NCBI GenBank assembly: GCA_003117195.1
Contig: BDSI01000025.1
Location: 62,001-126,000, forward strand
Length of the DNA: 64,000 nucleotides
From: Eudorina sp. 2006-703-Eu-15
Lineage: Eukaryota > Chlorophyta > Chlorophyceae > Chlamydomonadales > Volvocaceae
Direction: 5' to 3'
Positions 46,086-58,084 of this stretch are shown in pieces; positions within the stretch are counted from its first letter, which is position 1; every line of letters begins with the position of its first letter. Below the pieces are notes generated by a model. It was not told the origin of the DNA. It saw only the letters and a program-made list of their open reading frames with translations, and made no database searches. Position numbers and translations under genes: made by a program.

Positions 46086-47897
46086 AGGCAGGAGCGGGGG
46101 CGCGCAGCAGTCCTCGCAGCGCCGATTATATCTGCCAATTATTCTGTCGCGATCGGTCGAGGGTTAGTGACGGGAACAGGGGTCCACGCTCGCTTCTCCA
46201 GGTGCGGTTGTTTCCGGGGGGATGCCGGGTCCGACAGTGTGGTGTCAGTGCACCATGTGCAGCCGACACAGCAGGTTAGCAGCAGGATTCGTGCAGCAAT
46301 AATCATCAGAGATTTATTGAGCAGCAATAATCCAACTCGACACCTGCAGTAGAGACATTCTCCCCTGATGACGATGGTGGATCGCAGCCTTCCTGGTGAC
46401 AAGGTAACACCAACCGTCAACCGTCATTCGCGGTATGATGCGACGCGCCGAATCGAAAACTGCGCAACGTCAGCCGCGGCGCTTGAGGCACCGTTCCGCG
46501 ACAGCCAAGCCAAGCGACATAGGCTTCATTCTGACAAACGCAGCAAGAAGGCTCATGCAAATTGAAGCAATGCCGCCGTCAGGATTGACCCCAACGGCGA
46601 CCGATTTACTGCGCTCGCTGCAATCCTGCGGAGCGGGTCCATCTCTGGCCCCAAATGGAATTGGCTTCTGTACCTGCGCCACCATGCCCTGCTGGTGCTT
46701 GAGAGCGGCGGCTACGGTGTTGCCCCCGCCGCACCGGCCCCTTCCGACCCATGGGTCTCTAGATAGACGGCGACGCGGAAACCAAGTCTGTCTCACACAA
46801 GCGTTGCGTTCGCGGGAAAAAGCTGCGTCGAGCCCCTCCTATGCTTATGTGTATTTAGCGAGGAACCCACCCGCTTATGTGTGTGTTTGCCGTTAGACCT
46901 CTCGTTTGAGGTGTTATTACTCGGTGCTGTAACTCTGGATCCCAAAGCCGAAGGCCGAATCGGGCGGCCATCGTTAACAGCCGGACACCCAACCGCTCGA
47001 TCGACAGCGCCGACCGAGTTTCAAGTGACACTGCCCTTTCAGTACACATGCCCAGCGCATTAACCCATCCATGCAGTGTGCAGCGCAAGCGCAGGCAGAC
47101 CCGGGGCGTCATCAGCTTCTCTGCGCAAAGTGCACATCTTGTTTGCGACAACAGGGCATCCCCACACCGTGACGCCGCCGGGCAACCACCGGCCTCAACG
47201 GACCCGGTCTGGAAGGTGGGAGCAAGTATGCCCCAAGTCGTCCGACCCGGCGCCGTACAGCGCATATCTGTTCTGGTTTCGGTGCCACCACACCACAACC
47301 AACCATGCGCCGCCGCACAGGACCCGACCCAGCCAGTAAGTATCCCCATCCAAACCCACAATCCCGCAAACCTCCCCGTATGACCGGACCGAACAAGTCT
47401 GTACGATATGTACGGTGAAACGACACGTGACCCGGGGTGAAGCCTCCCTCGAGGCGATGCGCTTCAGAGACAGCTCATCAACGGCCAAACCCGCCTTTGT
47501 ACACCGTAGCAACCTGCAATGAATGAATGGACGTTACAGTGGACCCCGCAATGTGAGCGCGTTACGGACCGGTGCGCGATCGGCGGAGCAGCGGAGGGAC
47601 GTACGACTGCGGCCTCAGCCAGCCCCGCAGCGGCCGCAGCCACGCCTGCAGCGACGGGTCCTCCGCGACGGCCAACGCGCACCTACGCGCATATGAACAC
47701 ACACACACACACACGCACGGTTCGGGTCGGGCGGGTCTGAGTGGGATTTTCATTAAGCACACGCGGTTCGGGTCGGGCGGGTTCTTTTTCTAAACACACG
47801 ATTCGGACGGTTTTCTCACTGAACACGCGGATGGCAGTGGACGGGCAACAGCCGGGCGTGGCGGGCGTGTCGCTCTATAGCGCGCCTCCGCCTCCGC
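46086..47897. other. Non-coding stretch between gene C and pseudogene D
   Basis: Holds the gene C 3' flank, a CA microsatellite (about 47,697-47,718) and a LINE tail. A minus-strand frame at 47,575-47,700 (VAEDPSLQAWLRPLRGWLRP) looks protein-like but has no paralogue or splice support. Confidence 0.35.
47517..47552 (-). mobile_element. LINE 3'-end remnant downstream of gene C
   Basis: The minus strand reads GGGGTCCACTGTAACGTCC then ATTCATTCATT, matching the LINE tail at 27,853-27,879. It supplies TGTAA on the gene C strand about 360 nt after the gene C stop. Confidence 0.55.
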
Positions 47898-50800
47898 TCA
47901 CTGTCGCCGCTGTGCTGATGCCGCCACGTGGTGCGCCGCCAGGAACGCCGCCCGCCAGCTGAGCTCCCGCGCCGCCGCCAGCAGTACGGACGAAGTCAGC
48001 ACCGCCGCGGCCACCGCCACCGCCAGCAGCCAGGAGCCACAGCCCGCCGCCGGGACGGGGTGCGGGACGGTGGCGGCGGCGGCGGCGGCGGCGACCTCCG
48101 CGCCCCGGAACAGCGGCGTCAGCGTCAGCAGGTCCGCCAGCCAGATGCACTGGTTGCCCCGCAGGTGAACCTGAGGTAGGCGGAGGAGGTAGAGGAGGGG
48201 GAGGACGAGGAGGAGGAGGCGGACGTGGCAGGAGGAGGAGGAAGTGGGGGAGGAGGGTAGAGGGGGTGGGTAGAGGAGGCGGCAAACGGCACCTCCCGGG
48301 GATTGAGACGCTGCATTCGCTGTGACCTCTGCTGTGTTGTGCGTCTCCATCCCCGCACCTCCCCCCGCGCAGCGGGGACCGGGGAGGCGCACACCCCGGC
48401 AACCTCCCCCCCACCCACACACACACACACAGACAGACACACATCACGGCTCCGCATCGCTCCGGATCATCTTCGGCGGTGCTGATGACTACACGGCGTT
48501 TTGCTTGCAGGTGGGTACATTGCGATAACAACGCGAGGATCGCACGCACGCACAGCATTGCGATGCGAGTCTGCGTGGCCAAGGCAGCCGACCCGCACCA
48601 GCTGGTAGTATTCCGCGACAAAAGCGCGCCGAAAATCGACAGCGCTCTTCCGACACCGCAGCCTTCTTTCCATTATATGGGTCGGGCAATGGGTATACTA
48701 CATACGCATACGGGCAAACGTTTGGGCGCCACTCGGCCCCTCGCATGTCACGCACTCCTGTTCTGCCTGCTTCCGCTCTCCGCCCCATGGCCCGCCCCCA
48801 TGGTCACTGCTGCTATTCGGAAGGCTGTACCGCAGCGGATCCGTAATCCAGCCAGCAAACCCAATGCATGCATGCACCCGCGGTCTCTTGTGTACGGAAA
48901 ACGTACGGAGACACACTCACGCTGTACGACACCGGCTGTATCAGGACCATCAGGGACGCCAGCCAGAAGGCCAGGCGGGGCATCCGCAGCCGCTGGTCGG
49001 GGTCCGCGTACGGCGCCGCCAACTGCCCGTACATGTACGTCAGGATGAGGCACGTCACGTGGGTCACACGCAGGTAGAAATCCCGCACGCTGTACGACAT
49101 AGCAGGGCAAGCACCGGCACACACGGTTTTGCAAGATGGGAATGGGAGTGAGGATGGGGATGGGTAGAGGCAGGCAGCAGGACCCTGCGCGGCAGCTCAC
49201 TGGGAGCGGTTACGACTCCGTGCACCTCTGGCGCGCGGCAGCTCATGTGCCCCGCCGCCGAACACTGCCCAGCAGCAGCACGGATGCGTGTCCTCTTTGA
49301 GGCACCCCGCAACGCCGCCCTAACAGCGCAGCTCCCCGGTCTCCTATTGTCGCCGCCGTTCACTGGGCCGCCACTCACTGGGGGGAGGGGCGGTTGCAAC
49401 CACTCAACACATGCCGCAACGGCGGATGGCGACACCTGCTGCCGCCACCGCGCAAGCCACACACCACTGCCACTCACTGGGGTCGGTTGCAGGCCGTCCA
49501 GCCCAGCAGCAGCGCCGCCGGCAGCACCAGGGACGAGCCGCTCAGCGCCATCTGCACCACCGCCCAGGGCGGTGGGGCGCGGAGGCGGAGGAGGCCACCG
49601 CTGCTGCCGCCCGCCGCCCCCTTGTTTCCGCCGCTGCCGGTGCCGCTGCAGTTGCAGATGAGGCCGCAGACGCCGCCCGACAGGACGAGACCGGTGGTGG
49701 CCAGCAGCAGCACCACGTTGAGGAGCCCCGCGGCCAGGTCGCCGGGGCCGGACTGACGGCAGCGGCTGGCGTGGTAGGCGGCCTCGGCGGCCGGGTCCCT
49801 GTGGGTTAGGGGAGGGGGTTGGGGGAGGGGGGGGGCGGCAGCGGGGCAGCGGTTAACGTGCCGCCGCCGGTGGGTGACCTTTAGGGGGCAGGTGAAATCG
49901 CCCTCCTCATCCGCGCCCTCGTTGCCCAAGGCTACCCGCGCAAGCTCCTCCTCGCCCAGTTCCCCGCCGCCGGAGGGTGACCTTTAGGGGGCAGCTGACC
50001 AAGTAAGAGGGGCACGAACCCTAGCAGTGAGATCAGCACGACCCCTAGCAGTAAGATCAGCACGACCCCTAGCAGTAAGATCAGCACGACCCCTAGCAGT
50101 AAGATCAGCACGAACCCTAGCAGTGAGATCAGCGCGAACCCTAGCAGTGAGATCAGCACGAACCCTAGCAGTGAGATCAGCACGACCCCTAGCAGTGAGA
50201 TCAGCACGAACCCTAGCAGTAAGATCAGCACGACCCCTAGCAGTAAGATCAGCACGAACCCTAGCAGTGAGATCAGCGCGAACCCTAGCAGTGAGATCAG
50301 CACGAACCCTAGCAGTGAGATCAGCACGACCCCTAGCAGTGAGATCAGCACGAACCCTAGCAGTAAGATCAGCACGACCCCTAGCAGTAAGATCAGCACG
50401 AACCCTAGCAGTGAGATCAGCGCGAACCCTAGCAGTGAGATCAGCACGAACCCTAGCAGTAAGATCAGCACGAACCCTAGCACCACCCCATCACCCCACC
50501 ACCCCGCCCCTGGACCGCCACGAAGGCCCCCGGGGCGGCCCCGCCCCCCTCATCCCGCTTCTCACCTCAGCTTCTTTTTTCAATTTATCCCCCACCTGCC
50601 CCCCCCCCTCCGCACCTGCAGCCCCATATCGCGGCCCGCATGGCCTCGTACAGGTGCTGTTGCTGTCGCTGTGGCGGCAGCGTTCCCCCCTTCATGGCGG
50701 CAGCGTCCCTATCCGCGCCATTGGCACCTGTGCCACCACCCTCGGCCGCGTCCATTCGCGCGCCGGCTGCGGCCTCGGCGGCAGCCTCTGCGCCCCACCC

Positions 50801-53800
50801 GTCGCGGCCCCCGCCGAGCGGCGGGACCGGGGGGAGGCCGCTGGCGTCGGCGGCGCCGACCGAACCCCCGTTGCTCGTGGCGCCTCCAGGGGGGCACACG
50901 GCGCCCTCCTTCGCGTCCTGCGAGTCAGCGGACTCGGTGCCCCAATCGGACTGCTGCTCACCACCCGGGTGGTGGTGGTGGCGGTGGTGGTGGCGGTGCT
51001 GGCGGTGGTGGTGGTGGTGCTGGTGCCGCCCTCCCCGCTGCTGCTGCTGCTGCTGCCGCTGGTGGTGGTGGAGGAGCGACCGGCAGTGTCTCGCGAGCTG
51101 CCCAGCGGCGAGCCGGACTGCGACATCGAAATCGGCCGCGATCGACGGCGAAACAAGCGGACAAGGCACAAAGGGCATTGGAACGCGCATTCCGAGGTTT
51201 GACATCAGGATGTTGTTGTCCTGTCCCTGGAAAGAGGCGCACATCCAATTCCCGACGCCCCGGTTTACCGCCCACACACTGCCGTACATTGTCGTACATT
51301 GTCGTACCTGCATGCGCCATCTCCTTAAGCAGGTAGCGCTGCGTGGCTTCGAGTCGCATCTCGACGAGGTACGACAACAGGGAGGCGGCGAGGACGCCCA
51401 GCTCCTCCTCCATCTCTGTCTCTGTCTCCGCCTCTGTCTCCGCCTCTGTCTCCGCCTCTATCTCCGCCTCTGTCTCCGCCTCTGTCTCCGCCTCTGTCTC
51501 CGCCTCTGTCTCCGTGTCTATCTCCGTTTCCGGACCCCACCCGCAGAGACCCGAGCGACCCGCCGCCTCCACCAGCCTCTCGCAGCCCAGCAGCAGCGAC
51601 ACCATGTCAGCAACGAGGGCTGCGAAGTTGTCCGTGAAGACGCGAGCGCGGATGACCCGTGGGTCAGTGGCGGCCCGCAGATAGGGCCGAGCTCGACCCT
51701 GCGCCTCTGTCGCCTCCTCTTCCATGGCGCCCATCAAGCCGCACAGCTCGGCCGCCACGGCGGGTGGGACGACGGCGAGGGTGATGAGGAGGAGGGGGGC
51801 GGCGGCGGCTGGGGTGCCCGGCGCGGAGGTGGAGGCGGCGGTGGTGGTGGCTGCGGCTGCTGCTGGTGCTGCTGGTGGTGGCTGCGGTGGTGGCTGCCCC
51901 GGCCTTGGTCTGCAGGGCAGCACCAGCAGCGCCGCACTGCCCTCCGTCAGCCGCGAAAGGTCCAGCCTGGGGAGGGGAGGTGGACGAGGGAGGGGGGGAG
52001 GGGAAATTGGTATAGACACACACAACTGCGCTGCTGCCAGAGCAAAGGCCCGGTAAAAAATCAACTGTACCAGGACCTTCAGCGAGGGAGGGGGGATCAC
52101 AGCGGCAGGAGGAGGAGGGGGTTGAATTGGGGGGACGGGGGCATGGAGGGACGGGGCGGGGGGGGGGCCGACAGACGCGACGCAGTAAGACCAGCGTGTG
52201 CTGGTAACCCCCGTAGCCAGTACGGACGGAGGGCAGTACATTACGGAATCCGGTACATAATGGACCGATACCGTGCGTACCGTATCGGCTATCCGGGTGT
52301 GGCTAGATTGATTGCACAGATGGTTAGTTCTATATGCGTTGCTGGGTTTAGGACTCCTGTGGGCATCCCATCTCATCAAGGCATCTCGCGTCGCAGAAGA
52401 CACAACCAACCAACTCCGAGCAACGAACTGTACGACACAGTTTGCCGGGCTGCTGCCGCTGTGGAGAGGACCTCGAAAGGTCAACCTCCTTGATCGGACC
52501 GCCCCGAGGGCATTGAGGCGCACCTCCTCAGGTACCGGTACGCTCCCAACCAACAATCCACCCACCAACCACCTGCCGTACTCACCTGACACTGGCCCCC
52601 TCCCTGACGTCCACCGTCAGCCGCTCCACCTCCGCCACTACCGCGCCGTACTGCGTCACCACCACCCGCACTTCCAGGGAGGGCAGGGCCGGCCGCGGTG
52701 TCGGCGGCGCGGCAGCGCTCGCCGCCGCCGCCGCCGCTGCGCCATGGTCCTGGCGCCGTCGTCCACGCCGCCACCAGACGCCGCCTCCATCACAGCTGCC
52801 TCCACCACCACGGCCGTCGCCGTCGCCACTGCCGCTGACGCAGGCGTCGTCCTCACCGCTGCCATCCCGACCACCACCGCCACCGCCACCGTCGCCAGGC
52901 CGACCGCTGCCGGCACCGCCGCCCCCGTCCGCCACAGCGCCCCCCGCGCCGTCCAGGAACAGATGCAGCCAGGCCGGGGCCGCCACATCCGTCCTCACCA
53001 CCACCCGCAACCCCTGCTCATCATCAGGGCCACGCCCAGACAAAGTGCTAGGGCTGCTGGCGGCGGCGGCGGCCGTTCCGGCAGGGGCCCAGCCACTGCT
53101 GCGGCCGCGGTCATTGCTACGTGGTCGGGTCCCGGCGCTGTCTGACACCTCCGCCACCGCCACCTCCACCTCCGCCCCCCCCACCTGGACGACGGGCGGC
53201 TCCAGCAGCGCCAACAGCCGCACAGCCACCCCGGCGGGCCCCGCGGCGGCGGCGACGGCGCGGTCCGCCGTCGATGGTGACTCCAGGGAGCCCGCGGGCG
53301 TCGCTACGGCGGCGGCGGCGGTGGCGGTGGCGGCTGTGACGGGGCAGTCCACGTCGCCGCCGCCGCCGCCGCCGGGGGGCACGCCGCGGTCGCTTAGAGA
53401 CCAGACGGGCTGCGGACGAGGGCGGCGGGGCAAAGTCACTTCAGCCGTTTGGTGGGAGGGCCGTGATCTGTCAGCTCTATGGAGGACAAGGGGGCTGTCA
53501 AGGCGGGCTGCCCAGGCGGGCCGACCACGCAGTCGGTGGATTCGGGCGGTCGCCGTCGCCCTCCCCTCCGCTTCCTCCGGCAGTCAGCCCGCTTCAGCCC
53601 TGCCCGCCCATCTCCGCTATCCTGCAACCTCCCTCCCCTGTCCCCTCCCCCGGTCCCCTCCTCCCCACTCCCCCTCCCGCTCCCACCGCACCTCCGACAT
53701 CAGCGTCAGGGACATGCGCCCACCGCCACCGCCACCACCGCCGCCATCCGCAGCGTCCGCGGTCCCACCCCCGCCAGCAGGAGGTGGAGGAGGAGGCGGC

Positions 53801-56800
53801 GGAGGACGAGTCCGGAGGAGGCCGACCTGCCGCCGCAGCTCCTGGTCCAGTCGCCCCAGGGCCTCTCGAAGTACGTGCTCGTCCAAAGGTTCACCGGTGT
53901 ACTGCAAGATGTACGGAGCGCAGAAAGGGGAGCAGCGGGTACAGCGTATGGGACATTGGTGTAGGAATATTCAGACGGCGCTGCTGCCAGAACGAAGGTG
54001 GTCCGGGGAAGAATCAGCTGTACCATATACCAGGGGGGAGGAGGGGGCATAGGACTTTGGTAGACAGTTTAAAGGGTGAAGCGGGGGTGGGGGGACCGCA
54101 GGGGGACGACACGGACACGCGCTGTCGTACATACACGCACCGGCGGGTCGCCCCATGTCCGAGAGCGCGCACCACCGCCCCTAACCGCTCCCCCAACCGC
54201 CCCCTCAACCGCCCCGCTTACCTGCAGCCTCATGATCAGTTCCACACAGCCCCTCAGACACCGCACCTCGGCCAGGTGGCCCAGCCAGCGGCCCCCTGAG
54301 CCACTGGCGCCGCCGCCGCCGCCGCCCGCGCTGCCGCCCGCGCCCGCCCCCGCCTGTGTCGCCCCGGCGCTGTACGACCGCTGTACGGCTCCTCCCTGCG
54401 CAAGCCAGATCGCTGCCGAGCGCGCGTGTGACGTCAGCGTTGCGGCCGCCTGCTCGTACGGCACACCCTCCCCTGGCTGCACCTGAGGTCAACAGACACA
54501 GACCCGGGCGGGCGGGTAACGTAAAACGAGGTGTTGTTTAGCTTTCTAAACGTGCTCGTGTAATTGGGGTCCAATTGATTAGCACTACGTAAGAAACATA
54601 CGTTGACCCCGGATGCCGTACAAGTGTACACGACGCAGTTGCTCCAGGTGTGGCCGACGGGGTAGACCGCCCGCCCTGTGCCTTGCGAGCTGCGGGCCAT
54701 CGCCTACGACCAATATTGTCATGATATTGGTTGCTTGCAAGCGAATAACAAAGCTCGTGTATGGAGGAACGCAAACTGAAGACGCATTTGCTAGACGCGA
54801 CGAGATCCGCCCCGAACCGTTGTCACGGGAGAGACCGACCGACTGCTGTCGTACCCGGTCGTACCTTGTACCACAGGGTTACGTGTTGCGTATCTGAGCT
54901 GTACAGCATGGAGGTGCGGGGGCTGCCGGGGCTACGTGGCGTCGCGGAGGGACCTCCTCGCGTTGCAGCGCCGAACCCCCCGCGCGCAGGCGCTCCGGCG
55001 ATGGGGCCCATTCCGGCATCGCGTGCAGGCGGGGGCTGACCGCTGCCTTGCAGACCCGCACTCGCTGCGGCGGCAGGAGGGGCATCCTTGGGCTGCTGGA
55101 TGGGCTGGGCTGTCTGTTCCGGAACATCTGTTGGGTGGAGCGGGAGGGAAACGCACTTTGACCCCGTCTGCTCGCTCCAGGGTGGGATGTCCGGAACAGA
55201 CAGCAGTCTGAGGTAGCATCAGTCAAGTGCATGTTCCTTACCAGTATGCTACCTGACGAACCCCTTACGCGTTTACCTTGAGACGAATGCGCTTTTTGTT
55301 GGCGTCTCGAACATGAGGCCGGGTGTTCACCAGATGACGAAGTCACCCTAGCGCGCAATCTGTGAACAGCGGGATTGATGAAAAGCTTGTCAAATTAAAA
55401 GTTGTGAAATTAAGGAAGACTGCGCAGGGTATTCAGCACGGCTGTGAAAGCCCAAGCGACAATCGTTTTCAAACTGCAAATACGAAGAACAGATACTGTG
55501 GCAGGCCATCTTCACGCATCCCAACGTAACAATTCCCAACCAGGCGTCGGGCGGAAAAAAAGCCAGCGTCCCATGGCTGCGCGGCAATCAAGTGACCAGC
55601 TGTCTCTGCAACGACACCAGTCGTTCTCAACTGCAAATTGCCATCAAAGCACGTGTCGTTATGTTGCAAAGACATTTGCAATCCTCTAATCCGACTCCTG
55701 GAGTCAGGACGAACGATGCTAACAAATTAAGAAAAAGTGCCCCTCCTGTCGCAGCCTTTCGTGGTCTCGGTACACGCACATGCGCGACGGAAAGTCTTTT
55801 GATGCAAGAAGAAGAACAAACTCACATATCGATGCAGGGCTTACCCGTTGGTCACCGAGCGCTGAACAGTAGGCTCCCCGGACGTGCCAGCCCAGCGCCC
55901 GCGGAGCCTTGTCTGCGAAAAACGTTCGACGCGACGCAATAATCACAGAACGCGTAACTCCGCCACGTGGCAGGTGGCTTGATTTCCGGTGGTCTTGACA
56001 TTCGCGTGGGCGAGTACGGCGCGGCCGCACGAATTCGTACCGCCACTGCTGTACAGCAGTGCGGATGTTCCCCACACCGCCGGTAGGTGTTACCGCGGAG
56101 TTGGTTCGCGACGCAACACTTAACACGAGAAGTCGAGAAGAAAACCCATCTGTCGCGCACTGTCAAGCACACCTACCTAAACCAGGGCGCATGCACACAG
56201 CCGCCTGCACCACCGAACACACACGCACATCAACACCGCCACCACCACTCACCCGCACGGCGCCCGCCACGGGTCGGACCCAGCGCAGCAGGTGCTTGGG
56301 CAGCCACTGGGCCAGGTTCACTAGCGCCACATGAGCCAGCGCCACCGCGCAGCCGCCCTCCGCCGCCATCCGCAGGCTCCGGTTCGTCAGGAACACGCAG
56401 GGCAGCAGCGGCACGGAGGCGGGCGCCACCCGGGCCTCTGCGAGATCGATGCTGCCTCCGAAACCAACACCGGCGGCGGCCGCGTCGTCCGAGGCCCAGG
56501 GGGGCAGCAGGGGGCCCGGCGGCGCTGCGGCGGCTGTGATGCGGCCCGGCTGGGCCCTCAGCCGGAGGGCCACCCTGGCGCCCAGCTGCATCACCAGACC
56601 CACGGACCCCAGGTCCAGAAGGACGTGGGCGGCGGACGGCAGGCTGGGCCACAGAGCCTGGGAGCGGCGGCGGCGGCGGGGGCGGCGGCGGCGGCGGCGC
56701 GGGCGTGAAGGGGGAGGGGCGGGGAATGCGGCGCGTGAAGTGTTGACGAATGGTGGGAAGTGCTGCGCGGTCTACCCAAGAATTAACCTCTAGGCATGGT

Positions 56801-58084
56801 ATGGTACAACGGTTGCAGTTGGGATTGGGCGGTGGACAGGGCGCGGCTCGGGACGCGGCCTGCATCATTGCGCCAGTAGCCGTACACAGTCGTACGGCGC
56901 CGTACGTTGCCGGCCTGGTTGCGCCAGAGATGCTGAACCGCGAACATGTACGACGGGCAAGCAAGAGTCGCCGTACACGCACACACCCATCGGCGTGGGC
57001 TCTACCCTCCTTGCACACGTGCCAAGCACGTGCCATGTACGACAGGCCCAAAGACAGCTTCTTCGAACGGCTGCGCCACTGTAAGCTTGGTGTGCGTGCC
57101 TGCTAGCGCGCCGCCGCAAAATCGGTTACCGTTGTTGGTTGTTTTGTTAGTTAGTTGCGACATTCACCCGCTCACCCGCTGCGGCCCGTTGACCAGCGCC
57201 ACCATCGCCACGGCCTGCAGCATCAGCAGCGACTGCCACTGCACAAGCGTGTACAACCGCATGCACCAGACGGTGGGCCCCCACACCGCCCCGCACACCA
57301 GCGCCACCGCCACCGCCACCGCCTGCTCCCGTGCCACGACGCGGAGCACCTTGAGGCCGATACCGCGGCTCTGTTTGATGACCAGTGCCGCCGGATTGCC
57401 CTTCGTCACCTGCTCAGTTGCACCCTCCGCCGGCTTGGCAGTTGAGGTACCGCCGGGCGTCCCCTGCGGCTGCGGCTGCGGCTGCGGCTTCGCGCGCCTC
57501 GGCTCGCTCCGGCTTCCGGCTTCTTGCCCCCGCCCCTGTTCATCGAGCTGCCTTCGCTCCAAGGGGTGCAGCTGCCCCAGGAGCATCAGCGGCCACATCA
57601 GCATGGCCAGCTGCGACAGGGCGGAGAGCAGCATCCCCCTGTCCAGGGGCGGGGGAGGGGGCGGGGCCGTCACCGGCAGCAGCAGCAGCCGCCGGTGGTC
57701 ATCGTCGTCACCGTCCGGAGAGCCCAGGCCCAGGCCCCGGCGGTAACCCTCCCGCGGTGGCCACTGCCGGCCGGCGACCGCCGCCAGGCGCCATAGGAGC
57801 AGATGGACGAGGGTTTGGGTGGCGGCGGGCAGTACGACAGGGGCGCTCTGCAGTACAGTGGCGGCCAGCGGCAGGGTCGCGAGCGCCAGGCAGGCGGCGA
57901 AGAGCGCGTAAGCGCTGGGCAGGATGCCGAGGCGGCGGTCATGATGGCGGCCGGAGCCTTCCGGGGCGGTCCTGTCTGGCGGCTGCTGCTGCATTGCCGC
58001 GGCCGCCGGCACTGGGCGGCCGGCTTTCGGAGGAGGGGGCTTGCGGCCGCTGCCGCCGCCTCGAGCTTTGGACGTTTTGGCCAT
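47898..58084 (-). CDS. Gene C: Family 1 giant multi-pass membrane protein, complete
   Basis: Function unknown. Ten exons: 57176-58084, 56253-56657, 54222-54482, 53692-53901, 52586-53409, 51308-51966, 50616-51117, 49478-49798, 48921-49089, 47898-48170; 1,510 aa. All junctions are GT/AG and each phase agrees with gene B. ATG 58084 (MAKTSKA) has a good CCC-ATG-GCC context. Exons 1-2 hold about six hydrophobic blocks (LLSALSQLAMLMWPLMLLGQ, FLTNRSLRMAAEGGCAVALA). The middle has GVPYEQA, CLRGCVELIMRLQ, YTGEPLDEHVLREALGRLDQ, RVVVTQYGAVVAEVERLTVD, DPRVIRARVFTDN, a Glu-Thr repeat and His/Gln/Gly runs. Exons 8-10 hold about six more segments (LLNVVLLLATTGLVL, VTCLILTYMYG, LAFWLASLMVLIQPVSYS) and end AARELSWRAAFLAAH. 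A channel, transporter or scaffold is possible; none is shown. Exon boundaries rest on paralogue comparison, not transcripts. Confidence 0.78.
50014..50482. repeat. 24-bp minisatellite with 144-bp higher-order period
   Basis: Nineteen full units and a partial one, each built on CCTAGCAGT plus AGATCAGC. Three variable sites follow a six-unit order: units 4-9 and 10-15 carry the same series. It lies in gene C intron 7. As 24 is a multiple of three both strands stay open; the minus strand would read LLGFVLIS repeats, but gene B has nothing there and no splice sites frame it. Confidence 0.92.
51413..51531. repeat. 12-bp repeat coding Glu-Thr-Glu-Ala in gene C exon 6
   Basis: GTCTCCGCCTCT units, read on the minus strand as ETEA repeats ending ETETEMEEE. 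It forms an acidic linker between two conserved blocks (LVADMVSLLLGCERL and LAASLLSYLVEMRLEATQRY). Gene B has an ordinary short linker there. Confidence 0.88.
55109..55204. repeat. Imperfect inverted repeat able to form a long hairpin
   Basis: Arms at 55,109-55,128 and 55,186-55,204 pair with a single bulged A. A second inner stem (TGGAGCG with CGCTCCA) stacks inside the 57-nt loop. It lies in gene C intron 2. Could be a small-RNA precursor or a MITE relic. Confidence 0.55.

Noticed and set aside
47575..47700. Minus-strand frame with AEDPSLQAWLRPLRGW
   Set aside because: Protein-like composition but downstream of the gene C stop, without splice sites or paralogue.
50027..51202. 391-codon plus-strand frame with RSARTLAV repeats
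   Set aside because: It is open only because the 24-bp unit is a multiple of three, and its later part is antisense to the well-supported gene C exon 7.
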